Shown: positions 46,865 through 56,023, numbered from the stretch's first letter. The stretch is 64,000 nt of DNA from Poriferisodalis sp963663635 (GCA_963663635.2 CAXXMY010000011.1:434001-498000), one strand, 5' to 3'. A program made the numbers and translations. Notes: generated from the sequence alone by a model not told the origin.

Positions 46865-47839
46865 ATGGCAAGCGGTCAGGAGCGCATTCTTCGGCGTCGC
46901 ATCAAGTCGATCGAGGCCACGAAGAAGATCACGCGCGCTATGGAGCTGATTGCGGCATCACGCATCGTGCGGGCACAGACCCGGGTGCGCGCCGCGAGAC
47001 CGTACAGCGAGAAAGTGACCGCGGTCATTGCCAACCTGGCGTCTGCGGGTGGCGAGGCCGATCACCCGCTCCTGCGCGAACCGGCCGATGTCGCCAAGGT
47101 GGCCTACGTCGTCATCGCTGCGGATCGTGGCCTGTGCGGCGGCTACAACAACAACGTCCTGCGAGCCACCGAGCGTGAGATCGCCGGAGACGCGGCAGCG
47201 GGCCGTGACTACGAGCTGGTGCTGTCAGGCCGCAAGGCCCAAGGCTACTTCCGTTTCCGCGACTACCGCATCGCGGCCGGCTTCGAAGGCTTCAGCGACC
47301 AGCCGAGCTACTCGGATGCCCAGCGGATCGCGCAGGCCGCAACCGCGCTGTTCGAGAGCGGCGAGTGCGGCCAGGTGAAGCTGGCGTACACCAAGTTTCA
47401 CTCCATAGGCGTCCAGGAAGTCGCGATCGTCCCATTCATGCCGCTGGATTCCGGTGACTTCGGGGGCGCGGACGGCGAGGATGAACCCCAAAGCGCTGGT
47501 GCAGCTGGCGGCTATGAGTTCGAGCCTGAGCCAGCGGTGATTCTCGAGCGCCTCCTGCCGCGCTACGCCGAGGCCCGGCTGTTCTCAGCGCTGCTCGAGG
47601 CCTCTGCCTCCGAACACGCTGCTCGTCAGCGCGCCATGAAGGCCGCAACCGACAACGCCGAAGACTTGAAAACCAACCTGACACGCGTGATGAACCGCGC
47701 CCGCCAGGACGCCATCACCACCGAGATCATGGAGATCGTCAGCGGTGCTGAGGCGCTCTCTCAAACCGGCGGCGAAGTCGACCTTCTGTCCGACACCATC
47801 GAAGCACGCACTGCGGACCTGTTCCGCGCACGCGAATAA
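46865..47839 (+). CDS. atpG: ATP synthase F1 subunit gamma
   Basis: The central rotor shaft. The N-terminal helix is RRIKSIEATKKITRAMELIA, the conserved core AADRGLCGGYNNNVLR, and the C-terminal helix ends ARQDAITTEIMEIVSGAEAL. Length 324 residues, with a somewhat acidic insertion near residue 205 (FGGADGEDEPQSAG). Confidence 0.96.
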   Translation: MASGQERILRRRIKSIEATKKITRAMELIAASRIVRAQTRVRAARPYSEKVTAVIANLASAGGEADHPLLREPADVAKVAYVVIAADRGLCGGYNNNVLRATEREIAGDAAAGRDYELVLSGRKAQGYFRFRDYRIAAGFEGFSDQPSYSDAQRIAQAATALFESGECGQVKLAYTKFHSIGVQEVAIVPFMPLDSGDFGGADGEDEPQSAGAAGGYEFEPEPAVILERLLPRYAEARLFSALLEASASEHAARQRAMKAATDNAEDLKTNLTRVMNRARQDAITTEIMEIVSGAEALSQTGGEVDLLSDTIEARTADLFRARE

Positions 47840-47877
47840 CCCGATCGAGCCCCTCGGTGGGTTGAGGAGACACACCA

Positions 47878-49329
47878 ATGACTATGACGCAGGAAAGCAC
47901 AGCCGAACGCACGACCGAGCACGCCGACGGCCGCGTCGTGGCCATCGCCGGACCGGTTGTCGATGCGGAGTTCCCGTCGGGGGCGCTCCCGGAGATCAAC
48001 ACCGCTGTCGAGATGCATGTCGAGCTGGAAGGCACGCCGGTCACCATCACGGGCGAGGTGGCCCAGCAGATTGGCGACAACCGCGTGCGCATCGTCTCGA
48101 TGAAGGCAACCGACGGATTGACCCGAGGCATGAAGGTGACGAACACCGGTCGGGGCATCGCCGTGCCGGTGGGCGACGGGGTACTGGGCCACATCTTCAA
48201 CGTCTTGGGCGAGCCCCTCGATGGTGCCGATCTGGCCGAAGGCATCGCAGATCGGTGGGAAATCCACCGCCCCGCACCTGCGTTCGACACGCTTGAGCCG
48301 AGAGCGACGATGTTCGAGTCGGGCATCAAGGTCATCGACCTACTTGAGCCATACGTGGAGGGCGGCAAGATCGGTCTGTTCGGTGGCGCCGGCGTGGGCA
48401 AGACGGTGCTCATCACCGAGATGATCAACCGCGTTGCGTCCCAGCACGGCGGTGTGTCTGTGTTTGCCGGGGTGGGGGAGCGCACTCGTGAGGGCACCGA
48501 CCTCTATCTGGAGATGGCAGAGTCCGGCGTGCTCGAAAAGACAGCGCTGGTCTTCGGGCAGATGGACGAGCCGCCCGGCGTGCGGCTGCGCGTCGCTCTG
48601 TCAGCGCTGACCATGGCAGAGTACTTCCGCGACGTGCAAGGCCAGGAAGTGCTGCTGTTCGTCGACAACATCTTCCGCTTCGTGCAGGCCGGCTCGGAGG
48701 TTTCCACGCTGCTGGGCCGCATGCCGTCAGCAGTGGGCTACCAGCCCAACCTGGCCGACGAGATGGGTGCGCTGCAAGAGCGCATTACCTCTACGGCGGG
48801 TCACTCGATCACCTCGCTGCAGGCCGTGTACGTGCCAGCGGACGACTACACCGACCCGGCGCCGTTCACCACGTTCACCCACCTCGACGCCACTACCGAA
48901 TTGAGCCGCCAGATCGCCTCGCTGGGCATCTACCCGGCAGTAGATCCGCTGGCCTCGACGTCGACCATCCTCAGCCCTGAGGTGGTCGGCGACCGGCACT
49001 ATGGCGTGGCACGGCGCACCCAGGAGATCCTCCAGCGTTACAAGGAGTTGCAGGACATCATCGCCATCCTGGGTCTTGACGAGCTGTCTGAGGAGGACCG
49101 CATCACGGTCAACCGGGCGCGCAAGATCCAGCGCTTCTTGAGCCAGCCGTTCTTCGTGGCCGAGGTCTTCACCGGCCTGCCGGGCGTCTTCGTGCCGATC
49201 GCGGAGACCATCGAGTCGTTCGAGATGCTGTGCAACGGCGACCTGGACAACCTGCCCGAGCAGGCATTCCTCAACGTCGGCAATGCCGAGGCCGCGATGG
49301 CCAAGGCCCGCGAGCTCGAGCAGTCCTAG
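47878..49329 (+). CDS. atpD: ATP synthase F1 subunit beta
   Basis: The catalytic subunit. The P-loop is FGGAGVGKTVLITEMINR, followed by FAGVGERTREGTDLYLEM, the Walker B region VLLFVDNIFRF and the beta signature PAVDPLASTSTILSPEVV. Length 483 residues is normal. It starts at ATG 47878 and is followed by atpC after 41 bases. Confidence 0.98.
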   Translation: MTMTQESTAERTTEHADGRVVAIAGPVVDAEFPSGALPEINTAVEMHVELEGTPVTITGEVAQQIGDNRVRIVSMKATDGLTRGMKVTNTGRGIAVPVGDGVLGHIFNVLGEPLDGADLAEGIADRWEIHRPAPAFDTLEPRATMFESGIKVIDLLEPYVEGGKIGLFGGAGVGKTVLITEMINRVASQHGGVSVFAGVGERTREGTDLYLEMAESGVLEKTALVFGQMDEPPGVRLRVALSALTMAEYFRDVQGQEVLLFVDNIFRFVQAGSEVSTLLGRMPSAVGYQPNLADEMGALQERITSTAGHSITSLQAVYVPADDYTDPAPFTTFTHLDATTELSRQIASLGIYPAVDPLASTSTILSPEVVGDRHYGVARRTQEILQRYKELQDIIAILGLDELSEEDRITVNRARKIQRFLSQPFFVAEVFTGLPGVFVPIAETIESFEMLCNGDLDNLPEQAFLNVGNAEAAMAKARELEQS

Positions 49330-49370
49330 CTGGCACGGCCACGGTTCCTCAAGACACGGAGGCACACGAG

Positions 49371-49754
49371 ATGCAAGTTGAGCTGGTCTCACCCGAAGCG
49401 GTGCTGTTCAGCGGCGAGTGCACTCAGGTTGTCACGCGCACCGTCGATGGCGACATCGCCTTCTTGGACCATCACGCTGCGTTCATCGGCGTGCTTGACA
49501 TCGGCCAAACCCAGTTATGGGCGTCCGACGGCATCGTGACGCTGGCGATCAACCGCGGCTTCGTCGAGGTCAGCAACAACGTCGTGACGATCCTCAGCGA
49601 TACCGCCTACGAGGCCGACGAGATCGATGTCGCCGCGGCCACCGCCGATCTCGAGGCGGCCCAAGCAGCTGTCAACGACAACGGGGACGACGACGACGCC
49701 AAGGCTGCGCTGGCTTGGGCGCAGACGCGCATTGCCGTCGCCGGAACTGCCTGA
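49371..49754 (+). CDS. atpC: ATP synthase F1 subunit epsilon
   Basis: The epsilon subunit has an N-terminal beta sandwich (MQVELVSPEAVLFSGECTQV, GDIAFLDHHAAFIGVLDIG) and a C-terminal helical part with an acidic stretch (VNDNGDDDDAKAALAWAQTR). It has 127 residues and starts at ATG 49371 behind an ACGGAGG. It closes the operon; amt follows after 105 bases. Confidence 0.95.
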   Translation: MQVELVSPEAVLFSGECTQVVTRTVDGDIAFLDHHAAFIGVLDIGQTQLWASDGIVTLAINRGFVEVSNNVVTILSDTAYEADEIDVAAATADLEAAQAAVNDNGDDDDAKAALAWAQTRIAVAGTA

Positions 49755-49859
49755 GCACAGCGCAGTTGCGTGAACCCAGCTATGTGAGCACGATGTGGCG
49801 CGGCGCTTGCCGCGTCCGCAAACATGAGAGTCCTGCACATTCGGCCAGGGGGGCCCGTC

Positions 49860-51131
49860 ATGGTCGAGATTCCTGAGCAGTTCATCCTGAACACGTTCAT
49901 GTTCCTCGTTTGGGGATCGCTGATCATGTGGATGGCGGCCGGCTTCACGATGCTCGAAGCCGGTGCCGTTCGCACCAAGAACGCGTCAATGATCTGCCTG
50001 AAGAACGTCGGCATCTATTCGATCGCGGGGCTCGCGTTCTACTTCATCGGGTACAACCTGATGTACGTCGACGTGGGCGACATCATTGGATCTTTCAAGT
50101 TGCTCTACGGGCCCAGTGCCGATGAGCTCGCGCTGTTGGACGGCGACGCAAGCGCAGCCGCTGCCGTGGCCGAGAACGGCTACGCCGTCATGTCGGACTG
50201 GTTCTTCCAGATGGTGTTCGTCGCGACGGCGGCGTCGGTGGTCTCTGGCGCGATCGCGGAACGTATCAAGATGTGGTCGTTCTTCGCCTTCACCGTGGTG
50301 CTGACGGCGTTCATTTACCCGATTGTCGGCGCGTGGACCTGGGGAGGCGGCTGGCTCGCTCAGCTGGGCTTCCAGGACTTCGCCGGTTCGACCATCGTGC
50401 ACAGCACCGGAGGCTGGGCGGCGCTGGCCGGCGTGCTGGTGGTGGGCCCCCGACTGGGCAAGTTCCGTTCCGACGGCACGGTAACTCCGACGCCGCCGTC
50501 GAACGTTCTCATCGTGACGCTGGGTGTGTTCATCCTGTGGTTCGGCTGGTTCGGCTTCAACGGCGGTTCGCAGCTGGCCCTGGGCAGCGTGTTCGATGCC
50601 GTCGCTATGAGCAACGTGCTCGTCAACACCAACCTGGCCGCCGCTGCGGGCGTGGTCGCTGCATTGGGGATCTCGCGGTCGGTGCTGGGTCGCATCGACC
50701 TATTCGCTGGTCTCAACGGCGCGATCGCCGGTCTGGTCTCCATCACAGCGGGTCCGGACATCACGCAGCAGTGGTGGGCGGTCATCATCGGCGCCATCGG
50801 CGGCATTCTGTGCACCTTGGCCATCAAGGCGCTGGAGCTGGCGAAGGTGGACGATGTGGTGGGTGCGATTCCCGCTCACCTTGTCTGCGGCATCTGGGGA
50901 ACCCTGGCGGCGTCAATCGCTGCGGGCGCTCAGATCCACATCCAGTTGCTGGGCGTGGTGTCGGTGGGAGCCTTCGTGTTCATCGCGTCGTTCATCGTCT
51001 GGAAGGCCATGGACCTCACAATCGGCTTGCGAGTGTCGAAGATCGTCGAGCAGCTCGGCCAGGATTCCGGTGAGCTCGGGATTGAGGCGTATCCCGAGTT
51101 CGTGCTCATGCCGGAGAACTTCGACGAGTAG
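49860..51131 (+). CDS. amt: Ammonium transporter
   Basis: This Amt/Rh-family channel has about eleven membrane helices. Conserved parts are FMLVWGS-like LVWGSLIMWMAAGFTMLEAG, FAGSTIVHSTGGWAALAGVL with the first pore His, and LWFGWFGFNGGSQLAL, GAIPAHLVCGIWGTLA with the second His region. I prefer ATG 49860, behind the run AGGGGGG, over ATG 49824. No PII gene (glnK) is adjacent. It faces hisI convergently with nine bases between the stops. Confidence 0.94.
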   Translation: MVEIPEQFILNTFMFLVWGSLIMWMAAGFTMLEAGAVRTKNASMICLKNVGIYSIAGLAFYFIGYNLMYVDVGDIIGSFKLLYGPSADELALLDGDASAAAAVAENGYAVMSDWFFQMVFVATAASVVSGAIAERIKMWSFFAFTVVLTAFIYPIVGAWTWGGGWLAQLGFQDFAGSTIVHSTGGWAALAGVLVVGPRLGKFRSDGTVTPTPPSNVLIVTLGVFILWFGWFGFNGGSQLALGSVFDAVAMSNVLVNTNLAAAAGVVAALGISRSVLGRIDLFAGLNGAIAGLVSITAGPDITQQWWAVIIGAIGGILCTLAIKALELAKVDDVVGAIPAHLVCGIWGTLAASIAAGAQIHIQLLGVVSVGAFVFIASFIVWKAMDLTIGLRVSKIVEQLGQDSGELGIEAYPEFVLMPENFDE

Positions 51132-51140
51132 GCGCCGGCC

Positions 51141-51581
51141 TCAGCCGAAGAGCGGACGGAGCTCCGTCAGGTTCTCGACGCCTCGGTAGTAGCAACCTGG
51201 GCGTGCTGAGCCGTCGGCGTCTCGGGTGTGGCAGGCGCCGCCGGCGTCGCGACGCACCCGGTAGAGCAGCGAATTCTGCTCACAGTTCACTCGCACGTCC
51301 ACGAGCGACAAGGTGTCGCCCGAGGTGGCGCCCTTGTGCCAGATCTCGTTGCGGGAGGTGGAGTACAGCACGGCGCTGCGCCGCTCGAAGGTCAGCCGCA
51401 GTGCCTCTTCGTTGGCGTAGCCAATGAAGAGGACGTCGTTAGTGTCGGCGTCTTGAAGGACGACCGGCACCACCTGGTGGCCATCGCGGCCGATCTGGCT
51501 GACCTTGCCGAAGTCGATCTGGACGATCGTGCCTTCTTCGAGGTCGTCGAGTGCAGGGTCGGGCTGGGCAGATGTCGACAT
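51141..51581 (-). CDS. hisI: Phosphoribosyl-AMP cyclohydrolase
   Basis: HisI opens the adenine ring of PR-AMP in histidine synthesis. Visible motifs are VLFIGYANEEALRLTFERR, YSTSRNEIWHKGATSGDTLS, and the zinc ligands in VNCEQNSLLYRV and GACHTRDADGSARPGCYYRG. The protein has 146 residues with a short acidic N-terminal extension. It lies three bases downstream of the glpX stop, so it depends on the glpX transcript. Confidence 0.96.
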   Translation of the reverse strand: MSTSAQPDPALDDLEEGTIVQIDFGKVSQIGRDGHQVVPVVLQDADTNDVLFIGYANEEALRLTFERRSAVLYSTSRNEIWHKGATSGDTLSLVDVRVNCEQNSLLYRVRRDAGGACHTRDADGSARPGCYYRGVENLTELRPLFG

Positions 51582-51584
51582 AGA

Positions 51585-52751
51585 TCAGGTGAAATCTACG
51601 GCGGCGTAGGCGCTGAGCTTGTCGATGTCGTGGGTGGCTTCGATGCGGCGCACTGTGCCGCTGCGCGAGCGCATCACAAGCGAGTCGGTGGTGGCGCGAT
51701 GCGCGGTGAACTTGACGCCGTGCAACAGCTCGCCGTCGGTGATGCCGGTGGCGGCGAAGAAGACATCGTCGGACTGCACCAAATCGTCGATGTGCAGTAC
51801 GCGGTCGAGGTCGAGTCCTGCGGCGACGGCCGCCTGGCGCTCGTGATCGTTGCGGGGCCACAAACGGCCCTGCAGCTCGCCGCCGAGACACTTCAGCGCG
51901 GCCGCGGAGATAATGCCCTCGGGCGTGCCTCCGATGCCGAAGAGCACGTCGGTGGTGTCGCTGGCTGCAGCCGAGATGGCGCCGGCGACATCGCCGTCAG
52001 GAATGAGTCGGATGCGGGCACCGGTGTCGCGGATCTCGGCAATGAGCTCGGAGTGACGATCGCGGTCGAGGACTACTGCGGTGAGGTCTCGCAGGCCCTG
52101 GCCAGTCGCCTCTGCGATGGCGCGCAGGTTCTGCGACGGCGTTCGGTTGAGGTCCACCGCGCCTTTGGCGTCGCGCCCTACCGCGATCTTCTCCATGTAC
52201 ACGCACGGGCCGGGATCGAGCATCGTTCCACGCGGCGAGACGGCGATGACCGAGATGGCGTTCCCGCGTCCCAGCGATGTGAGCGTGGTGCCGTCGATCG
52301 GATCCACCGCCACGTCTGTCAGCGCCCCGGTTCCGTCGCCGATCAGCTCGCCGTTGAAGAGCATCGGCGCTTCGTCCTTCTCGCCCTCGCCGATGACCAC
52401 GATGCCGTCCATAGGCACCGAGCTCAGCACGACTCGCATCGCGTCGACTGCGGCTCCGTCGGCGCCATCCTTGTTGCCGCGGCCCATCCAGCGAGTCCAT
52501 GCTTGGATCGCTGCGCCAGGGCAGTCGGCTCCGGGACCAGAATCGGTTGTGCGCGGCGCCGGCGCGTCGCAGGTTCTGCAGAGCTCTCGACGAAGCGAGA
52601 TGATCCACCGCCATGCGGGCGCCGAGCACCTCGCCGGTGTCGGCGCGTGTAGCGGGCAGCGGGTGATAGCCGAGCTCTGTTGGTGGGCCGTACGCGGCTC
52701 CTTGTTTTTGTTTGGCCGTGGACCTCGCAGATCGTGGGTTGCGGTCGACAA
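51585..52751 (-). CDS. glpX: Class II fructose-1,6-bisphosphatase with IS1380-derived N-terminus
   Basis: GlpX removes the 1-phosphate of fructose-1,6-bisphosphate in gluconeogenesis. From RWMGRGNKDGADGAAVDAMR onward all metal and substrate motifs are present: VIGEGEKDEAPML, AVDPIDGTTLTSLGRG, RLIPDGDVAGAI, FGIGGTPEGIISAAALKC. The first 15 to 20 family residues are missing. Upstream of about 52490 the frame runs into DNA similar to the IS1380 transposase gene. The frame stays open to 52751; the Met at 52487 (MGRGNK) would also give a start, without a visible ribosome site. Catalytic residues are intact, so activity is possible if expressed. Confidence 0.88.
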   Translation of the reverse strand: MSTATHDLRGPRPNKNKEPRTAHQQSSAITRCPLHAPTPARCSAPAWRWIISLRRELCRTCDAPAPRTTDSGPGADCPGAAIQAWTRWMGRGNKDGADGAAVDAMRVVLSSVPMDGIVVIGEGEKDEAPMLFNGELIGDGTGALTDVAVDPIDGTTLTSLGRGNAISVIAVSPRGTMLDPGPCVYMEKIAVGRDAKGAVDLNRTPSQNLRAIAEATGQGLRDLTAVVLDRDRHSELIAEIRDTGARIRLIPDGDVAGAISAAASDTTDVLFGIGGTPEGIISAAALKCLGGELQGRLWPRNDHERQAAVAAGLDLDRVLHIDDLVQSDDVFFAATGITDGELLHGVKFTAHRATTDSLVMRSRSGTVRRIEATHDIDKLSAYAAVDFT

Positions 52752-53045
52752 CCAGCGGCGAGTTGCCGGGGTGTGCCTTGAGGCAGAGTGCGTGACAGCA
52801 CCGCGGCTGTGACCGAACGTGAAATCGGGGTTGTCGGCTTCGACCGGCGTGATCCCGACGTGATCGATGTGCCGTGCGGCGCCCGGCGATCAGTGGCGAT
52901 CTTGTGGGCGTTGCGCACCCACCGCGATCAGCGCCGAGGGGACTGACGGGCCATCAGCGTGCCCTCATCGCGTTGGCAGCTGACCGTTGCGAACTCGGTC
53001 CAGCCTGCGGCGATGATTCAGACACAAAAAGTGCCTCCTGTTTTT
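52500..53045 (-). mobile_element. Decayed internal fragment of an IS1380 element
   Basis: On the minus strand this region follows the intact IS1380 with substitutions and deletions: leader CAGGAGGCACTTTTTGTGTC near 53025, then pieces of the transposase (ICEVHG, GYHPLPATRADTGEVLGAR, NLRRAGA), and a last match GCGCAGCGATCCAAGCA next to glpX. Both terminal repeats are missing. It lies between glpX and lhgO. Confidence 0.88.
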
Positions 53046-53139
53046 GATGACCACACTCGCGGATAGACGGGGTTGGCGGGGCAGGATTGTTGGGTCGCCC
53101 AGTAGCTTCGATCAGGTGAATGGCGGTGGGACGGACTCG

Positions 53140-54354
53140 ATGCAGGCCGATCTGGCCGTCGTCGGTGCAGGAATCATCGGATTGGCCACTGCGCACCGCT
53201 ACATCTGCCAGCACCCCGGGCGTCGCGTGATCGTGCTCGAAGCAGAGGCCCGGCCGGCGATGCATCAAACCCGCCGCAACTCAGGCCCTCATGATCAAAG
53301 GTCGTTGTCCAGCCTGCTGCACTCGGGGATCTACTACCGGACGGGGTCATCGAAGGCCGAGCTGGCCGTTGCGGGCCGCAGCTCGATGGTCGAGTTCTGC
53401 CGTGAGCGCGGCATCGCCCACGAGGTGTGCGGCAAGGTCATCGTGGCCGTCGACAGTTCCGAACAAGAACGGCTGGCTGTGCTGGCGGGGCGGGCGGTTC
53501 ACAACGGCGTCAGGGCCGAACTCATCGATGCCAGGCGACTGGCCGAGCTGGAGCCGCACTGTGCGGGCGTGGAGGCACTGCACATTCCGGAAACCGGCAT
53601 CGCGGACTACGGCGCGGTCTGCGGTGCACTCATCGCCGAAATCGAGTCCGCGGGCGGCGAGGTGCGGACCGGCGCAGCAGTCGTCGGGCTGAGCGAGCAG
53701 TCCGGCGGCGTGCGGATCACCACGACGGCTGGTGACGTGGAAGCTTCGTGGCTTGTCAACTGCGCCGGGCTGCGCTGCGACCAGGTGGCGAAGCTGGCGG
53801 GCGCGGCCGGCGGCTTCCGGATTGTCCCGTTCCGCGGCGAGTACTACGAGTTGGTGGCGGACCGCGCGCATCTGGTGAACAACCTCATCTATCCCGTGCC
53901 AGATCCCAGCTTCCCGTTCTTGGGGGTGCATCTCACGCGGATGATCGACGGCACCATTCACGCTGGTCCGAACGCGGTCCTGGCGTTGGCCCGCGAGGGC
54001 TACAGCTGGAGCGACGTCAGCCGCACCCAGCTGCGCGAACACCTCACCAACCGCGGCCTGTGGCGCCTCGCCCGGCGCCACTGGCGAACCGGAGCGGGCG
54101 AGGTGTGGCGCTCGCTCAACCCTTCAGCGTTTGCTCGCGCGCTCCAGCGGCTGGTTCCCGCTATCAAGCCCGAGGACTTGGTGCGCTCGGAGGCGGGTGT
54201 GCGTGCTCAGGCCATGGACGCCGACGGCGAGCTGGCCGACGACTTCGCGATCACCACGGCAGGTCGCAGCACGCACGTGCTGAACGCGCCGAGCCCGGCG
54301 GCGACGTCCAGTCTCGAAATAGCGAAGATGATCGTTGCCCGCATCGACGCCTGA
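53140..54354 (+). CDS. lhgO: L-2-hydroxyglutarate oxidase family protein
   Basis: This FAD-dependent enzyme of the DAO family oxidises L-2-hydroxyglutarate. ATG 53140 gives ADLAVVGAGIIGLATAHRYI, the dinucleotide site, then HQTRRNSG and HSGIYYRTGSSKAELA, which in relatives are contiguous (HQTxxNSGVIHSGIYY). Here about ten extra residues (PHDQRSLSSL) intervene, encoded by DNA nearly identical to part of IS1380. The rest is standard: GIADYGAVCGALIAEIESAG, NCAGLRCDQVAKLAG, RGEYYELVADR, and a C-terminal FAD motif. Length 404 residues. Whether the insertion is tolerated is unknown. Confidence 0.88.
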   Translation: MQADLAVVGAGIIGLATAHRYICQHPGRRVIVLEAEARPAMHQTRRNSGPHDQRSLSSLLHSGIYYRTGSSKAELAVAGRSSMVEFCRERGIAHEVCGKVIVAVDSSEQERLAVLAGRAVHNGVRAELIDARRLAELEPHCAGVEALHIPETGIADYGAVCGALIAEIESAGGEVRTGAAVVGLSEQSGGVRITTTAGDVEASWLVNCAGLRCDQVAKLAGAAGGFRIVPFRGEYYELVADRAHLVNNLIYPVPDPSFPFLGVHLTRMIDGTIHAGPNAVLALAREGYSWSDVSRTQLREHLTNRGLWRLARRHWRTGAGEVWRSLNPSAFARALQRLVPAIKPEDLVRSEAGVRAQAMDADGELADDFAITTAGRSTHVLNAPSPAATSSLEIAKMIVARIDA

Positions 54355-54412
54355 GGCTGGCGACGGCTCAGGCCACGTTGTTGGGATCTATGTGATTCAA
54401 GTTATTGTGCGT

Positions 54413-54418
54413 TAAAAT
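54413..54418 (+). promoter_or_regulatory. Possible -10 hexamer TAAAAT
   Basis: TAAAAT lies in an unusually AT-rich stretch (54390-54425) upstream of the secreted-protein gene. No convincing -35 hexamer is visible 17 bases upstream. Confidence 0.25.
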
Positions 54419-54464
54419 CATCTGAGTCCTTACCGCTGCGGCTTATTCACAGCGTGCAACCGTC

Positions 54465-54925
54465 GTGGCCGAGGCAACTCGGGTACTTCAGCCGTCCCTT
54501 TGGAGGAATCAGAGGAGAAGGCTCTTTGCGGCAATGGGCGCGTTCGTGATCGCAGCAGCGTCGGCACCGATACCGGATATCTCGACTGCGGTGGCTATCT
54601 GCTCGACGAAATCGGCGTCAGCTGGGATGCCAATCAGGGCTATGACTCGATCCATCTTGTGCCGACAGACGTGGCGCGGCTAGGTGCGCTTACTTCCCCC
54701 ACAGCGACAATTACCGTGGCGGACGATCTCTACTGGGACATGCACAACTGCTTGGATCTACACGACCTGCGGGTCACAGTGCGAAGTTGGACTGCCATCT
54801 GGCAGCAACTGCATTGCCACATCGTGTACCAGATCGTCGGTGGCGGCGGGTCGTGGGACCGTGAAGGCCATCGGTGCAACAATTGGGCCCGCTACCTCAC
54901 GAGTTGGCCGCCGTGCAGTTGGTAG
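54465..54925 (+). pseudogene. Small secreted protein, apparently frameshifted
   Basis: I do not recognise the family. From 54465 one frame encodes a signal peptide-like start (NQRRRLFAAMGAFVIAAASA). The frame that follows near 54570 with protein-like content is a different one: GYLDCGGYLLDEIGVSWDAN, SIHLVPTDVARLG, LHCHIVYQIVGGGGSWDREG, HRCNNWARY. A single frameshift around 54565-54575 would join them into a secreted protein of about 150 residues with four or more cysteines. Weak resemblance to DUF2599 proteins is possible. Confidence 0.45.
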
Positions 54926-54935
54926 GTCCGTGAGG

Positions 54936-55286
54936 ATGGGGGAAACTCTTCGGCCTCGGCCGGCCGTTCCTCCTCCTGAGGGCGCGCCACGCCGCAGAAT
55001 GAGTGGGCGAGATGCGTGGATCACTTGGGCAGTCCTCAGCGTGGTCATCGTCTTTGTGGCGGCGACAATTGTCGGAGGCGTACTTGTCGGCGACTGGGAC
55101 GAACCTGTGCCCCCACATCGAGCGGTGTCGCGGTCGGTGGCAGCTATTGCTGCGGGGCTGACGCTGCTCGTCTCATGGCTGACCAAGTACCGCCGGGTCA
55201 AGCTGGCATCCGTGGCAGCGCTTCCGCTTCACGCCATTTTCTGGGCGTTCGAAGTGATTCCGGCAGTGGAGCGAGCTCCAGTCTGA
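54936..55286 (+). CDS. Small membrane protein
   Basis: From ATG 54936 (MGETLRPRPAVPPPEGAPRR) this 116-residue protein has a Pro/Arg-rich N-terminus and three membrane helices (AWITWAVLSVVIVFVAATIV, AVSRSVAAIAAGLTLLVSWL, LASVAALPLHAIFWAFEVIP). No family is recognised. It starts ten bases after the secreted-protein gene and may be cotranscribed with it. Confidence 0.55.
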   Translation: MGETLRPRPAVPPPEGAPRRRMSGRDAWITWAVLSVVIVFVAATIVGGVLVGDWDEPVPPHRAVSRSVAAIAAGLTLLVSWLTKYRRVKLASVAALPLHAIFWAFEVIPAVERAPV

Positions 55287-55398
55287 TGTAGGCACTGCTG
55301 TGGGCACCGGTTGGGATTCTGTCACCTGCGCACAAACTCAGCGTTCTTGTAACCAGCGACAGGCCTTCGTCCGTATCCAGACTGTCTTGAGAGGTGGC

Positions 55399-55977
55399 TC
55401 AACGGGTCAGACCGTTGAGCCAGTCGAGGATGTGGGTGACGACGTCACGCCGAGCACCGATCGTGTTGGGGTCATGTCGGGCGCCGTCGATGAAGCGGAG
55501 CGCGACCGGGCCCGTGATAGTGCTCGTGTGCTCACGCAACTCGTCAGGCGTCGCGAACGGATCCCTGGCGCCTGAGATGAACAGGCAGGGCACAGTGATG
55601 TCGCCGAAGTGCGCGGACCTGAGGCGCTCGGGTCGCTCGGGTGGATGCAACGGGTAGCTAAGCAGCACGAGACCAGCTGCGGGAGCGCCGACAGCTACTG
55701 CCATGGAGCAGACTCGACCGCCGAAGGATCTGCCGCCGAGCAACATGCCTGTCGACGGCACGCCGAGTTCGGCCGCGATCTGGGGCAGGTCCTCCAGCAG
55801 CTCAGCGACCACGCTCTCCGCGCGGGGCGGTGCTCGCCGACCGGCGCGCCGGTAGGCGAAGTCGTGCCGCCGCACCGGCATCCGGTTGGCCAGGGCTGTC
55901 TCGATGTCAACGAGCATGCGGTGGTCGGCGCCACCGCCGGCACCCGGTGTCAGCAGCAGTCCTCGAGCGCAGCTCAT
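55399..55977 (-). CDS. Alpha/beta hydrolase of the KANL3/Tex30 type
   Basis: This 192-residue single-domain hydrolase starts CARGLLLTPGAGGGADHRML, carries the nucleophile elbow GGRSFGGRVCS, the acid residue in FISGARDPFATPDEL and the catalytic His in IDGARHDPN. The set matches dienelactone-hydrolase-like proteins of the KANL3/Tex30 group. The substrate is unknown. It lies downstream of the MFS gene on the same strand, with 46 bases between. Confidence 0.8.
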   Translation of the reverse strand: MSCARGLLLTPGAGGGADHRMLVDIETALANRMPVRRHDFAYRRAGRRAPPRAESVVAELLEDLPQIAAELGVPSTGMLLGGRSFGGRVCSMAVAVGAPAAGLVLLSYPLHPPERPERLRSAHFGDITVPCLFISGARDPFATPDELREHTSTITGPVALRFIDGARHDPNTIGARRDVVTHILDWLNGLTR

Positions 55978-56023
55978 CGCAGTCTCATCTTGATCTGGTC
56001 ACAACCGATCATGTCCCGACCTG

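Noticed and set aside
53044..53139. LhgO start at 53044
   Set aside because: The added residues come from IS1380 leader DNA; the dinucleotide-binding motif begins right after ATG 53140.
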